Assembly (NCBI RefSeq): GCF_041146795.1
Contig: NC_135187.1
Span: 21,831,056 to 21,895,055 of the forward strand
DNA: 64,000 nucleotides
From: Maylandia zebra
Lineage: Eukaryota > Chordata > Actinopteri > Cichliformes > Cichlidae
Direction of reading: 5' to 3'
The stretch's first letter is position 1; every line of letters starts with the position of its first letter. This document shows positions 12,095 to 24,330 of this stretch, piece by piece. The position numbers and the translations under genes are program-made. The notes beneath the pieces were generated by a model. That model was not told the origin of the DNA and did not search any database. It saw nothing but the letters and a program-made list of their open reading frames with translations.

Positions 12095-12404
12095 GACACC
12101 CTAAACGACAAACACCCCTTTTATTAATGCTTCAGGAGCACTTCTCAGACTTTTGTCTTGCAGATCGTCTCCAAACAGTTTGTTTTGTTACTTAAATAAA
12201 TGCGGTGATTTTAAGAGCCAACTGCACGCTATTCCGATCTAAGATCAGTGACGTGTTACTCTAAACAGCTTTCTATGCTGAAGTGAAAAGTTTACCGTAG
12301 GAATAAATGTTTCATCATTGGATGGAAAACGTGTTCAGAATCTTAATTGGCGAAAAAAGTGGTATTTGGCATGTATAAAAGGTCAGTTTGTGTGCACTTC
12401 TTTC

Positions 12405-12522
12405 GCTTACGGCCATACCACCCTGAACACGCCCGATCTCGTCTGATCTCGGAAGCTAAGCAGGGTCGGGCCTGGTCAGTACTTGGATGGGAGACCGCCT
12501 GGGAATACCAGGTGCTGTAAGC
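12405..12522 (+). rRNA. 5S ribosomal RNA gene, copy 2
   Basis: Full-length 5S gene on the + strand, essentially identical to copy 1 and in the opposite orientation, giving a head-to-head pair with a 310-base spacer. It starts GCTTACGGCCATACCACCC and ends GGTGCTGTAAGC, and is followed by CTTTTTC, a pol III terminator. TATAAAAGG lies about 28 bases upstream (near 12374), as in many fish 5S genes. The ~40 bases downstream match those of copy 1, so the duplicated unit was larger than the gene. Confidence 0.95.
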
Positions 12523-12539
12523 TTTTTCACTTACACAAA

Positions 12540-12554
12540 CTGCAGGGGGCGCTG
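12540..12554 (+). promoter_or_regulatory. CTCF-like motif flanking 5S copy 2
   Basis: CTGCAGGGGGCGCTG on the + strand, the mirror of the site at 11945-11960. The two motifs face away from each other around the 5S pair. Confidence 0.45.
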
Positions 12555-12734
12555 CTGCTCTTCTTCTTGTTTGTGTCAAACGACAAATTGCAGAAAACAA
12601 ACCGTTTCTTAAACTTATAATAGCTTGTCATTTATTAAGTACAAACTTGTAGGTCATAATTACTTTGCAGGGCATTTTTTCTTATTTTTTATACTTTCTA
12701 ATAGTAACAGTAAATTAATGAAACTCCTCATTCC

Positions 12735-13200
12735 AAAAGATCCACTATACAGCAGCTAAGGCCAGAAATGTACATAGACTCATATCTGAGCCCAAACTGT
12801 GCCAACAACATATCCTCCACACCATTACACCAACAGTCTGAACCGTTGAGACGCAGGATGGATTCATGCATTCGTGTTTTTTCTGGTCCTACTATCTGAA
12901 TGTTGCAGAAGAAATGTTTCCAGTTGTCTGTTGTCCAATTTTGATGATCCTGTGAGAATTGTAACCCCAGTTTCCTGTTCTGAGCTGACATGAGTGGCAC
13001 CTGGTGTGGTCTTCTGCTGCTGTAGCCCATCTGCTTCAAGTTTCAGCGTACTGCATTCAGAGATGCTCTTCTGCACACCTTCATTGGAATAAGTGTTTTT
13101 TTGAGTTACTGTTGCATTCCTATCAGCTAGGAGTCTGATCATTCTCTTCATCAAATCAACGTGCCCATGTCTATGCACCTAAACGCACTGAGTTGATTGG
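12735..13200 (-). mobile_element. Tc1/mariner transposon fragment (family A)
   Basis: The - strand encodes MGYSSRRPHQVPL, followed by QFSQDHQNWTTDNWKHFF, matching the Tc1-type transposase stretch AQDHQNWT-DWK just before the second catalytic Asp. Downstream the frame is disturbed and the WSDESRF block is not kept intact. GATTGGCTGATTAGACATTTGC at its right edge is also familiar from this family. It is a decayed internal fragment without clear terminal repeats. Confidence 0.75.
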
Positions 13201-13463
13201 CTGATTAGACATTTGCAATAAACATTTGAAGAAGAGGTGTACTTAATAAAGCATCCGCTTTGTATGAGGTTACTAACACAAATACGTTTACATGTTGTTT
13301 TTAGACACAATGACTTTGCTTGAATGCAGTTTTTTTCAAAGTATTGAGGTCTGATATTTTGTTTTTGTGTGTCTGGATTTGACGGAAATGAATCTTACGA
13401 GGTATAAATGGAAATGTTGCACACATAATTTAACAAGAAACTAGTTTATGAGGTTTATCAAAT

Positions 13464-14692
13464 TTTATTCATCACAAGTTTGCTGATAAAAATGTAAAAA
13501 GAAGACATGAGGTTGATGTGGAAACACTTGAACAGGCAGCAGGGCTGTCACAGAATACCCTCAGCATTTTGAAATGGTATTCACTGTACATTGCAACGAA
13601 TATCCACCTAAAGTGATTTAATACTCATTTTATCCTGAAGTCACGAAGTCCAGGACAGATTTCAGGTTTTTCTCAATTCTGTATCTGATTTAAGAACTGT
13701 GAATTTAATATTTGATTCAGAGCATGATCACAAGGGCTTTGGCATAACCGCAACACTGAAGATGAGGATCATTAAGGAGCGAGTGGGTTTGAGCCACATT
13801 CACAAAAAATAAAACATTAACACATTGTAGCAGGTAAAGATGATGGCCAGTGACACTGTGACACTCATACTGCAGACAAACAGACGATAGAAGCAAACGA
13901 TTGAATGCTACACTCTACTAATCATCACGCTGATTAAAAAAAAATAGCAAAAACAAAACAAAACTAGAGAAAATGAACAGACATGGTGTTTGATCTTTTA
14001 AAAAGTACGTCATAACATTGTTTTTCTTTTATATACCGGATGAGCTTTTTAGCCCCTCGCTCATGGAGAAAACCGATTGAGGATTTTGGGGCCGACGACA
14101 TTAAAAAAAATAACATTAAGGATTCAAGTAAATGAAGGTGAAAAGAAAACAGAGCAATGATGTTCAACATGTGCCACACCGTGAGATTTCTTGGACAATG
14201 ACGGCTTCAAGTTCTTGTCATCGATCGCCTTGTCCTCGTCTTTGTTTTGGAGTTCGGGTGGCGACCGTGAATCCTCCGTGTCAGCGAGGGAAGACTGATA
14301 GAAGTATTTAAAAATGAAGGAAAACGACTACAAAGCGACACTACAACAATAAATTAATGCAAAAAAGTATGGCCCGAGCACGTGACACGACTTTCTTTCT
14401 TTTTTCTCATGGTTGGTTTGTTTCATTCTCACCGTAATCCCACACTGAATAGAAAGATCTTTCATAAAAAGTTATAAAATAAATAAGCACTCTTTCCCTT
14501 TGAGTTTCGAGTAGAAAAAAGTTGCAGGCCCGAGAGGAGAAAGAGCGATGAGATTTCATTGATTACTTGCAGTAGTATCTCTGCCCTTCGTCTTCTTTGG
14601 CCTTTGTGATCACAAGCACACATACACGCATACATGTTGGTGGGTCACTGAGGCCCACGTAGACTGGACAGTGTAACGAGTGGTGCTAGTCC
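13464..14692 (-). other. pals2: Presumed 3' UTR of pals2
   Basis: Non-coding sequence downstream of the pals2 stop. The plus-strand TTTATT at 13464-13469 reads AATAAA on the - strand and is the candidate poly(A) signal, giving a UTR of about 1.2 kb. No repeat was recognised within it. Confidence 0.55.
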
Positions 14693-17600
14693 TCAGTATA
14701 CCCAGTTCACTGGGACCCACTGGGGTTCACTGCACAGTTTGTCCACGGCTGCCTGTAACGTCTCGAAGGCCTTATCCAGGTTGTCGTTAATGATGGTCAG
14801 GTCAAAGTAGTGGCAGTAAGCCCTCTGGATGCGGGCGCTCTCATCCACCGTTTTCCTCAGATCCACATCCTGCAGAAACATGAAGGACGGGTCAGTTCTG
14901 GGGATAAATCCAAGTTGTATGCATGAGTGTCAGTGTCCAGCACATAACAGTGAAGACCAGGACAGGTGGACAAATGATGAGTGTATGGATATTTATAGTC
15001 ATGGTAAAAAGAAAGTAGACCCTCTGTCAATTCTAAGGTTTTACCTTTCAGGTTACAGTAAAAAATAACCTGGTCTTTCAAGAACAGAAGAACAAAATAT
15101 AACACAACAGACTGTGTCTTACAAAAACTAAGCCAAAAATGCAGAAACAGTACGACAAAGACAAAAACTACACCCTTACTTCTTCCGTATTAGCAGCAAT
15201 GTGCAGCTGATATGGTGCTGCTAAAAGAGGCCAGGTGCTGTCAATCAATTCAAAATCGCCTGATTAACTGATGATCAACAAATGTAAGGACCTCCATAAA
15301 GGCAGAACCTTTGCCAGCTTGCTGGTCTGGAGCATTCAAGTGGAAAGCATTCATGACAGTTGCCAGTCTTCCCAGGAATGAACTTCCAAACACATTCACC
15401 TCAAGGTCAGACCGGTTACAGGCCTCAGCACGATAAATGTGAAAGTTCATGATGATTCAATTAGGGAAAAAACGAACTCGTTTAGAAGGGTTTCCAGGAG
15501 AAATGCTCTTCTCTCTAGAAAGAAAATGGCAGCAATGCTTAAGTTTAAAAAGTTGCATCTGAACAAACCACAAAACATCTGGAAAAATGTCCTTTGGACA
15601 GATGAAAACAACGTGGAGACGTTTGGCCATAACACACAGCAACCAAACACAGCACATCAGTACAAACACTTTCATATCAACTGCCAAGCACTGTGTTTGA
15701 GGCGTGATGATATGCAGCCAGAGGAAACGAGCAGCTTGCAGTCATGGAGTTGACCATGAACTCCTCTGTATACCAAACTCCACTAGAGCCACATATAAAG
15801 CTATCTGTCCAACAGCTAAAACTTGGGTCATGCAACAGGACAATGATCCCAAACAAAGCAGCAAATCTACAACAGAATGACTGAAAAAGAAAAGAATCAA
15901 GTTGCTGCAATGGGCCAGTCAAAATGTTAGACCTCAGATTGATTCAAATGGTTTGGTGGGAGCTTCCGAGAACAAATGAGTTCAAACAACGTCGTAAAGA
16001 AGAGTAGAGCAAAATTCCTCCTCAACGATGTGCGAGACTACTGAAGTCATACTTCAAGTTATTGCTGCTAAAGGTGCTTCTACTAAATCAAGGGGTTTAT
16101 GTCACTTTTAACATGACGCTTCTGCATTTTGGCTTTAAGAACATAGCATAATATGTTGTATGCTGTTGTTCATCTCAGATTTTTTTGTTCTGATATGCAC
16201 AATGATAGAGATGATAGACGGTGTACTTTATTTTCACCACGACTGTATGTAATTTAAGGTACTTTTAGAAGGATTTTGTTTGACCAGCAAGTAACATGAT
16301 CTGCTTCCAGGCAGTGTTTTGGCCACAGGGTCATTCAAATCGGCATACTTATATTTAGCCACCCTGTCCCTCAGTCTATTTTTAGTAAGGCCCACATAGA
16401 AAGCATATGAGGGTGATTTAATCTTAAAAGTGTTAAAAACATTAAACCAGAGGGAGAACAAAATCTTAAACAATGAGAGGCAAACTGGCCACCAGTTACC
16501 ACCACACCTTTTTTTCAAATGTCTTTAGTGTGTCTTTTATCTCAGTGAATCAGTCATAGTTTTTGTGACTGACTACAGTTGACATAAAATATTGCACAGT
16601 TATCCCCATGATATGTAAGTGAGGGCTCAAATGTCAAAAAACAGTGACAGATAATGCAAGCATATCACTATGTATGCGTGTGTGTGTGTGTGAGAGAGAG
16701 CATGGTTGTTTGTGTGTGTTTACTTCATCCCATTGTTACGCATGGGTGTTGTTAACCTACCGTGAGCTGCTTAGTTGTGAGGCCTGCATCCACCACAGCT
16801 TTGTGCATGGCCTTAAGAGTATCAAAATCTGGTGCTCCAATGAACACCACATAAGGCATGAACTCTGCTGTTTTCAGTACCTTCAGAGCCTGAAGAGAGA
16901 CAAAGATGTTTTCATTATACTATACTTACACGGACCAGGTAATGTGTTAGGAATGAAAGGATGCCACATTATTTGAAATAATAATTGTCAACCTACAGAG
17001 GTCTGAATTCAAAGACACCCCACAAATCAAAGTGAAAAAAATGACACATTTTGGCAAACTTTCATTGCAGCAATAGTTTGTATGCATGCCTCACAATGTT
17101 GGGACATGCTTTTTATGAGAGACTGGCTGGTGTCCTTGGGGGTCTCCTCCTAGATCTGGAACAGGGACCTGGCCCTGGGGAAGTTGGATAGATGGAGGCC
17201 CATCTATATAATATCCCAGAGTTCTTCTCTTCCAGGAACTGCCTACATACTCTTTGCACACGAGGCCGGGCATTCTCGTGCACCAGGAGGAACCCAGGAC
17301 CCACCGCATCAGCCTAGGGTCTGGCAATGGGTCCAAGGATTTCATCCTGATAACTAATGGCAGTGGTGGACCTGCCAATTCTGGTATTCTACAGGTAACG
17401 CCAATCAGACTCCATGGTCGGGGCAGTGAATATAGAGACCACAAGACGCTTAGGCGTCCTTAGACCATCCTCATGAAGTCTGTTTCTGATTGTATGGTCA
17501 AACATAGTCACATCAGTGTCCTACTGCAGGTAATTTTGTAGCTTCAGCAGTGCTCATCCTTCTTGCACAAAGGGGCTGATACCGATCCTACTGACTAATG

Positions 17601-20600
17601 GTTGACGGGTTAAGGACCTTTCTCAGGCCTCACCAGCTCTCCTAGAGTAACTGCCCGACTGCTTTTGAGACAATGCTGGGAGACACAGCAAACCTTCTGG
17701 TAGTGGCATGAGTTGATGTGCCATCTTGGAGGAGTTAGACCTTTTGTCCAACCTCTATGGGGCCCAAGTATCACCTCATAATAACAGTAGTGAGACTGGC
17801 CTTAGCTAAATGGAAAACTAGTGAAAAAACAATCAAGAAACATTAAATACCGCCTCTGCTACTTAACTGATCAGATCGATATCATAGAAGTTTAATTGAC
17901 TTGATGCTATACTGCTATACTGATTAATGTGTTCCTTTAAGTGCTTTTGAGTAGCATATTTTTTCAAATCCTTTAACACAAGGTTATTATAGTTTAAAAG
18001 TAGATCTGAAATTGCAATTGAAAACCACACTGTCTCATAAGGCTTTGGTGCACTAAGACTTGGCAAGTCTACATGACTCTGATATATGATGTCATTTCTG
18101 AACTTTTCCCCTGACAAACATCCACCAATATTAGATTAATTAAAAAGACTAAACCTAAAAGTGGAACTAATAAAAACTCAACTGAAAGTAAACTTTCTGA
18201 AACAATGCAAACTCAACTGAAACAAAGTCCCGCTGGTCCAAACTTCACCTAATAAAACTCTCCAATGTTCTCACTAAAGGTCAAACACAGTGAGTAAATG
18301 CTGCATGTCAAAGCCACCCTTCACTGCATGAAAATAACCCTGCCACTGACATTCGCTCGCTTTGGACCCCTCTCATACCTGCGGGTTGACATCCAGGATG
18401 CAGGTGCGTCCCATTGCGACCACCTCGTGAATGCTATCAATCTTTGTGCCGTACAGGTTGCCGTCGTACTCGCCGTGCTCCAGGAAGCGGCCGGCCTTCA
18501 CATCAGCCTCCATCTCTGTCCTTGAGGTAAAGTGGTAGGAGTTGCCGCCTAGCTCCTCATCACGGGGTCTCCGTGAGGTGTCTGACAGAAGACATGAATC
18601 AGGTAAATGTTGCACTGTTGTAGCAAAATTTGAGAAAAGCGGTTAGAAACCCAAGTGTGGCATACATGGTATAGTGGTGCCAAAACGCGTGGGATGGAGG
18701 ACCATCAATCGGTTCTTGAGGCTGCGTCGGCCCACTCCTTGGGCACCTATCAGAACCAGCGTCTTCCTCTGGAAAGCAGGAACCTTTGCCACTTCCTCAT
18801 AGATCTGCAGTTCATGTCTATCGAACTCTGTTCAAAGACATTTCAAAGCTGTTAGCCACTTGTAGAGAAAGACAATGAAGACATTAACCAAACATCTAGA
18901 CCATGAAGAATATTCTGACCTGCGTTCTTGGCTGTTAGATACATCATCTTCTTCTTCTTTTTTCCAGCCAAGGTGCCACAAAGAATTCCTGCAAGACAAA
19001 TATGCACGTTTATATCTTTGCTGTTACAGCATTTGGCCAGACGGGGGCAGGCATGCACTGAAAATACTAACTACCCATTATTTTATTTATTTTTTTTTGC
19101 CATCAATCAGCTAAAAGCTTTACAAGTGATAGAGGTCTGGCAGTAAACCAGTTCACAGGCCACTCCATCCCTTCAAAAACAGCCTCGGCTTAAGAGAAAC
19201 ATTAAGAACTTGGGTGAGTTTTAGCTCAGGAATCTTTCACAAAGTGTTTACACAAAGGTCTGGCATCACTGCCAAGAAGTACAGGTAGGGTACTCACCTG
19301 ATCCATCCAAGTCTCTGGGAACAAAAGCTTTCCTCTTCTCCTCCAAGAACTGACTGGGGATCAGACCCGTGGCACCACCCACTACGTGACATGCCTGGCG
19401 TGGATCAGTTCAAAGTTAAATTTAGAAAATTGAAAGTTTAAAGTTCGGTCAAAGACAGTCTGTGAAGGATGGCTCACCTGCCACCAGTTGGGATCTTCTC
19501 TGTTTACAATCTGAAGAATATCACCTTTCTTGAAGGCCATACCTGCCTCCCGACAGGGGATCAAGCTGTCATTGGCGGGATCATAGTCAAAGTATGGCCG
19601 GACATATACCTGTGAGGAACAGAGGAACAGGTGTGAGCTCCTGAAGCGCTTAAATTAGGATTGAAGAGGAAGATGGCCGTTCACAAAGCAACAAGAAAGA
19701 CAAAGCAGCTTTAACTCAGCATGGCTTCTCACACGTCGGCATGGTGACGGCAGCTCTTTCACACCCATTACGGCCCGTTTCCCACAGCCGCAGCCGACAC
19801 AGCTCTTCATGCTGCGTCAACACGCTGCATGGGCTTTTGCTAGAAAGGGTAAGTGCTTTGGCCAGAGCATTAGATTAAACAAGCAGCCAGAGGAAGCAAT
19901 AAAACAAGCCAGTGAAATATACTGTGCAGCGCGCTCTGAGCCACAGAGCAGGAAGTGATTTTGCATTACGTCTCATTCACTTTTACTGCCCTTCATTCAG
20001 TTTATAAGCATTTCCAGGTTTATGTGTTCCAAGATTCAAGGTATATATATATATGTGTGTGTTTTTTTTTGTTTTTTTTTACACAGAAGACATTACTGGA
20101 GCGTGTCTGAGGGGAACTGTACAACAGCGTCACACACTACTGTACTCTGCATGTCAGAGAGCATGAAATTACTCCAAACACATGTGCGTGTATTTGGAGT
20201 GCGTGCATGACACAGAAACTGCTAGTGTGACCTAGATAGCATCTGGAGTGTTATTAATAGGACTCCCAGAGTTCAAATTCCTGCGCGAGGGATTGTGGGA
20301 AGGCCGTAGGACATATCGTCAGGATGGTGCCACCACCCAACATCTGCCACCGGTTACATAAGCAGGAGAGTGCATGCCTGTGCTTGTACGTGCTCACCTG
20401 TGGAGGAGCAGGAGCGTCTCTGTAGCTCGGGAGTATTTTCAAGGTGATCCCTCCGCTGCAGTCTTTGAGCATCTCCTGGAGCTCAGTGGGATTATTGCCA
20501 ACGTCTTTCCCGTTTACTTCCTTAATGATGTCGCCCACGTGGAGCAGACCCTGTCTGTCAATCATGCCTCCGTGAAGGATTCTGGCGATCACCAAGTCGT

Positions 20601-23600
20601 CTTTCTCCACACGAAATGTCACACCCTGAGAGGAAGAAGAGGGATGTTTTATTACCTCTGATTCCTGCGCACTCACACTCACCCCCTCCCTGCGCCTGGA
20701 GCCTCTGCCAGAGGTTTCTTCCTCTTAAAAGGGAGTTTTTTCTTCCCACTGTCACCAGGTGCTGGCTCGAGGGAGGGTTCGTCTGATTCTTGGGGTTTGT
20801 GCTAAGCCTCACCCCTGTTAATTTTAGTAACCTATCGACCATGTTTGTAGTGTTGGCAGCTTTTGGAGCATTTTAAATGGAATTATAAAACAAATATGGT
20901 AAATGGCCTGCATTTGTATAGCGCTTTTCTAGTCCATAGGACCCCAAAGCGCTTTACACTACATTCAGTCATTCACCCATTCACACACTGGCGATAGCAA
21001 GCTACATTGTAGCCACAGCTGCCCTGGGGCGCACTGACAGAGGCGAGGCTGCCGGACACAGGCGCCACCGGGCCCTCTGACCACCACCAGTAGGCAAATA
21101 CGGGGTTAGTATCTTGCCCAAGGATATTTGGCATGCAGCCAGGGTGCAGCCTGGGATCGAACCACCGACGTTCTGATTAGTGGCTGACCTGCTCTGCCAC
21201 CTGAGCTACAGCCACCCCATGGATAAATAATGTGGCACACTCATGCAAACACATTCAGTCAGCGTGCAGTCTCCTCTCACCAGTGGCTCCCCGGCCTTCT
21301 TTCGAATGCCAATCATGCGCACGGCATCGGCCTGCATAAGAGCGCTGTTCACCGCTGCGTCATTGGCTGTCTCAGTCGGAGGCGGGGCTTCGTAGCATTT
21401 TGAGGCTACCATGTCATGAGCCTCTAAAAGAGACTGAGAGAAAGGAAAAAAAAAGGAGAGGGTAGGCGAGTGCTAAGGCTTAACTACATCTTATTGTAGA
21501 GGAAGAAGCACAATTACACTTTCACAAAAGTAAAGTCGATACATTACTGAGTTCCATTCCCTCAGTAGTTTTATTGTAAATGTCACTTGTGACCACATTG
21601 GAAATTTAGTCTTCCTCACAGTAATATTAATAACAAAACTGTGACTTGATGTTTCAAGTGAATAGAAAAGCTCTGTTGGCAGACGTTATAACAGTGAAAC
21701 GGGACAGTTATACCTCCAAACAGCCAACTAGCATATTAATAATTTAGGTGTGGCTTAAAAAGCAATCATCTAATGGATAAAATCCCAAATATGGATAACC
21801 ACCCAAATCTAATCACTTAATGTCTGATTCGTGAGTATCCCTCCAACAGCTTTCATTCAAGTTGCTTTTTCCCCATATATTATTACTGGTTCCAAATCAC
21901 CACCAACCACTCACTGGTGAAGAATACAAAAAGTCTGTAAAATCAAACACTCAGTTTGTGATGTAATATCTGTTTTCCTTTTCCCACCTAGCCTGCTTTC
22001 CCCCCTCCGCCCTCCGTATCTCTATTGCTCAGTAGGTCAACAGAGTCTTATCTTTCAGCTAAAGGCACAAAGAGCTCTGATTGGTGCAGGGGCTTCGCTC
22101 GGCTCAGAAATCTACCTCCTATTGGCCCTGCCTGCATAAAGCCCCTGCTAAGTTCAGGCACAGAGGTTAGTGTTCTACTGATGCATGAGCGCAGGCTCCA
22201 AAACATCTGATCTGTGCCACTGTAGCTAGTGTTGTAACATTTAGAGTACGACATACTGTTCAGATGAAAAGCAGTCCCCATTTCACAAACGTGCAGTAAC
22301 ATTACAACAACTACTGCTAATAATAAAAAGTAGAATAAGGTGGAAAAAAGTGTGCATCACTTGGAAATATATAAATTCAATAATTATTTGAAATGATTGC
22401 ATTTAAAAAGCTGTATTCTTATCAAGCTAACCACTTTTTCTCAGGGAGCATCAAGAAATGAATGTTGATGTAGAAATAGAAAAGAGGATGAAAACATACA
22501 ATGTGCCACTCAACAAACGTATGGAGGGTCAATACATAACAGCTAAATGAAGAAATATAGAATAGAGAGAAGCCATAAGAGGACATTTAGCAATGAAGCA
22601 GAAGAGTCAGCAAAGCCAAAACCAATATGATAGGATACAATTTTTAAGACCTATTTAAACAAGAGCGCTTTAGATAAAACACAAGTCTTATTCCTCATGA
22701 GGCCCACAGGGAGACACTGTTCCCAGATTCAGAGTCAATATTCGCTTTGCTTTTAAGAGACAGTGAAAGTTTTATTGCTGCCAACAGAGAGCAGCAACAC
22801 CAGAATTTATGTATTGATTATGACATAACATTATAAGTACAGTGCTGTAAAACAGCATCTGGTTTATCATAGTGTTTTGGGTTGCCACATATTACCTCAT
22901 AAGCTAAGTTAATAACCAGTGCTTGTGTTAACGGCGTCTGTTCTAGCCTACCTAACTGTGCTCGCTCTTGCTCTGGCTCACCTGGAAGTGCGGCTCCTGG
23001 AGGATTCGAGACAACTCAGCCGTGCTGTCGTCTTTAACCTTGAGGTTGTTGATGTCGCCCAGGATCTCTGTCACCAGCTCGACGTTATTGTCCTGCACCG
23101 CTTCCAGCTTCACTTCCTCCAGCTGCTCTTGAGCCTGGGTGAGACAAAGAAGCTCAGGAAAAGTGGAAAGATGGCGGTTGCCTTTCATAACCTTCCTGGT
23201 TTTGTTGGTATTTATTTGGATGTGCAAAGAGTGAATGACAGAAAGTGAGACTTGCTCAGTAGCCGTGATTGTAGATATGATATGGTGCTCTACAGGGAGC
23301 ATTTGAAAAAGCGCAACATGACAAGACCCTGTATGGAGGAGCTACAGCTGTGGTTAAACTGAACTCACTGCACACTAGACTTCAAACAGCAGTGAAGGCG
23401 TGTTCGTAGGTGCATGCACTGTCAATAAAAAAGGCACAGAAATGCAAAGCTGCACAATTTTCTTACGTCATTATGCATTAGGTCTGATGCACATAGCACT
23501 GTGTGTTAATCAAAGCCTTACTGTACTTCAACGCCTCAGCCAGAGCAAGCAAAGCATTGCTGAGAGCAACATGTGGGGGAGTTTGAAGCTGGCTAGTGGT

Positions 23601-23762
23601 TTGTCTGCTCCCTGCTGCTTGCCCTGAGCTATGTGTGTGTGCTACCTTAGCCAAGGAGCGTACAATGGGACTTTCCATGATGCCGCGCAGGAAGAGCAGG
23701 TCGATGTCTTTGGCTCCGGCAGAGGTGGGCAGCTCACCCACATTATCCAACACCTGCTGCAT
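14693..23762 (-). CDS. pals2: PALS2/MPP6, MAGUK p55 scaffold protein, eleven core coding exons
   Basis: A membrane-associated guanylate kinase scaffold at cell junctions that bridges polarity and adhesion partners. Exons in coding order: 23646-23762, 22982-23134, 21281-21433, 20398-20625, 19478-19609, 19298-19394, 18920-18988, 18666-18827, 18379-18581, 16761-16889, 14693-14869. They total 1620 bases, 539 codons plus stop, against about 540 in human MPP6. Start: [16 protein letters not shown]. Domains by residue: L27 pair about 2-115; PDZ about 142-212 ([24 protein letters not shown]); SH3 about 219-290 (YFDYDP, EDPNWWQ); a lysine-rich HOOK ([14 protein letters not shown], 303-316); guanylate kinase about 337-527 ([24 protein letters not shown]). 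It ends [11 protein letters not shown]. The GK P-loop is degenerate, as usual in this catalytically dead family. NREDPNWWQ and [11 protein letters not shown] favour MPP6 over MPP2. Confidence 0.96.
14992..16249 (+). mobile_element. Tc1-like transposon (family B), nearly full length
   Basis: A 1258-base element flanked by TA at 14990-14991 and 16250-16251. Its terminal inverted repeats match at about 23 of the outer 30 positions (AGTCATGGTAAAAAGAAAGT versus AGTCGTGGTGAAAATAAAGT). The + strand encodes [19 protein letters not shown] followed by [10 protein letters not shown], which holds a catalytic Asp of the DDE transposase. A NDPKQ-like block follows (GACAATGATCCC near 15840). Frameshifts and stops break the frame, so it is inactive. 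It lies in the last pals2 intron. A related piece lies at 52.6 kb. Confidence 0.85.
16255..16520 (-). repeat. Possible retroelement remnant with a GIY-YIG-like tail
   Basis: The - strand can be read as [20 protein letters not shown] followed by [13 protein letters not shown]. This resembles the C-terminal endonuclease-like region of Penelope-type elements (Y-x-G-x-T-x-R-L, then PVAKH). It is short and decayed, and abuts the right end of the Tc1 copy. A weak call from motif resemblance only. Confidence 0.3.
16940..17958 (-). mobile_element. Tc1-like transposon (family C), decayed
   Basis: The - strand reads [19 protein letters not shown], then a leucine-rich [10 protein letters not shown]. 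This corresponds to the Tc1 transposase block FLLMQDNARPH, so the second catalytic Asp of DDE is replaced (D to E) and the His is lost. GTGTTCCTTTAAGTGCTTTT near the right end is a degraded copy of the terminal repeat of this family. The left end is more eroded. Internal deletions leave about 1 kb. It lies in a pals2 intron. Confidence 0.75.
20680..20860 (-). repeat. Fragment of a common teleost retroposon tail
   Basis: Contains TCTTCCTCTTAAAAGGGAGT and TTCCCACTGTCACCAGGTGC, a phrase I know as a very frequent fish repeat related to LINE 3' ends. A shorter relative is near 50985-51050. The exact family and the strand are uncertain. It lies between a pals2 exon and a SINE. Confidence 0.5.
20896..21218 (-). 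mobile_element. tRNA-derived SINE, full length
   Basis: Read on the - strand it begins GGGGTGGCTGTAGCTCAGGT (A box) and carries GGTTCGATCCC (B box) about 50 bases on, a pol III promoter of tRNA origin. The body ends GCGCTATACAAATGCAGGCC then ATTTACC. The tail half is nearly identical to the copy at 29718, and a distant relative is at 53778. It lies in a pals2 intron. Confidence 0.85.
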
Positions 23763-24089
23763 GGCTGGACGGATGGGACGAGACACAAAGATCCAGAGAA
23801 ACAGAGACAGAGAGAAAAAGAGAAAAGCCAAGTTAGCCAGGCCTGAAAGTCATTCAGAGTGTAAACATCCATGACACTGTTGAAGGCAAAGCAACAGCAA
23901 AAAGAGATCTGCTCACACTCCAGTGCAAAAGAAGACCCAAATGTTTCAGATGCAGTGAACGGGCATGCTTTCACTCAGTTTAAACTCCACAGCCAGGATA
24001 ACATCTGGATCTAATCTGAGATGCTTTTGGTACTAATTACAGCACTGAAAATGATGTGTGGCCTAGACAGCATAAGATGGTCCAATATG

Positions 24090-24330
24090 GTAAGTGCAGT
24101 GTGTGCCAGATGTGGCCCAAAAGTCACGAGTTGGGCTTGAAACATGTTACAGTAAGTATTGTCTGGGCCAGCTTTCACCCAAATGTCACAACACAGCTGG
24201 CAAATGGTCTTTGAGTCAAGGCAGCCAGTCTTACCCTGAGTCAGCGCTGTCAGTCAAGAGCTGATTTGGCCGACAGACACCATGTATTGTTCTCTGGGAG
24301 AGTTTTGGATACACATACTTTGTATACACA
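24090..24330. repeat. Unclassified interspersed repeat fragment
   Basis: Includes TGTGCCAGATGTGGCCC and GTCTGGGCCAGCTTTCACCC, resembling the fragment at 11620-11755. No coding part was seen. Family unknown. Confidence 0.3.

Noticed and set aside
11977-12522. 5S copies as a 5S-derived SINE
   Set aside because: Each copy stops at a T-run terminator right after the 5S end, with no SINE body or tail attached.
18298-18525. Antisense open frame over a guanylate kinase exon
   Set aside because: It is a shadow of the pals2 exon at 18379-18581 on the opposite strand.
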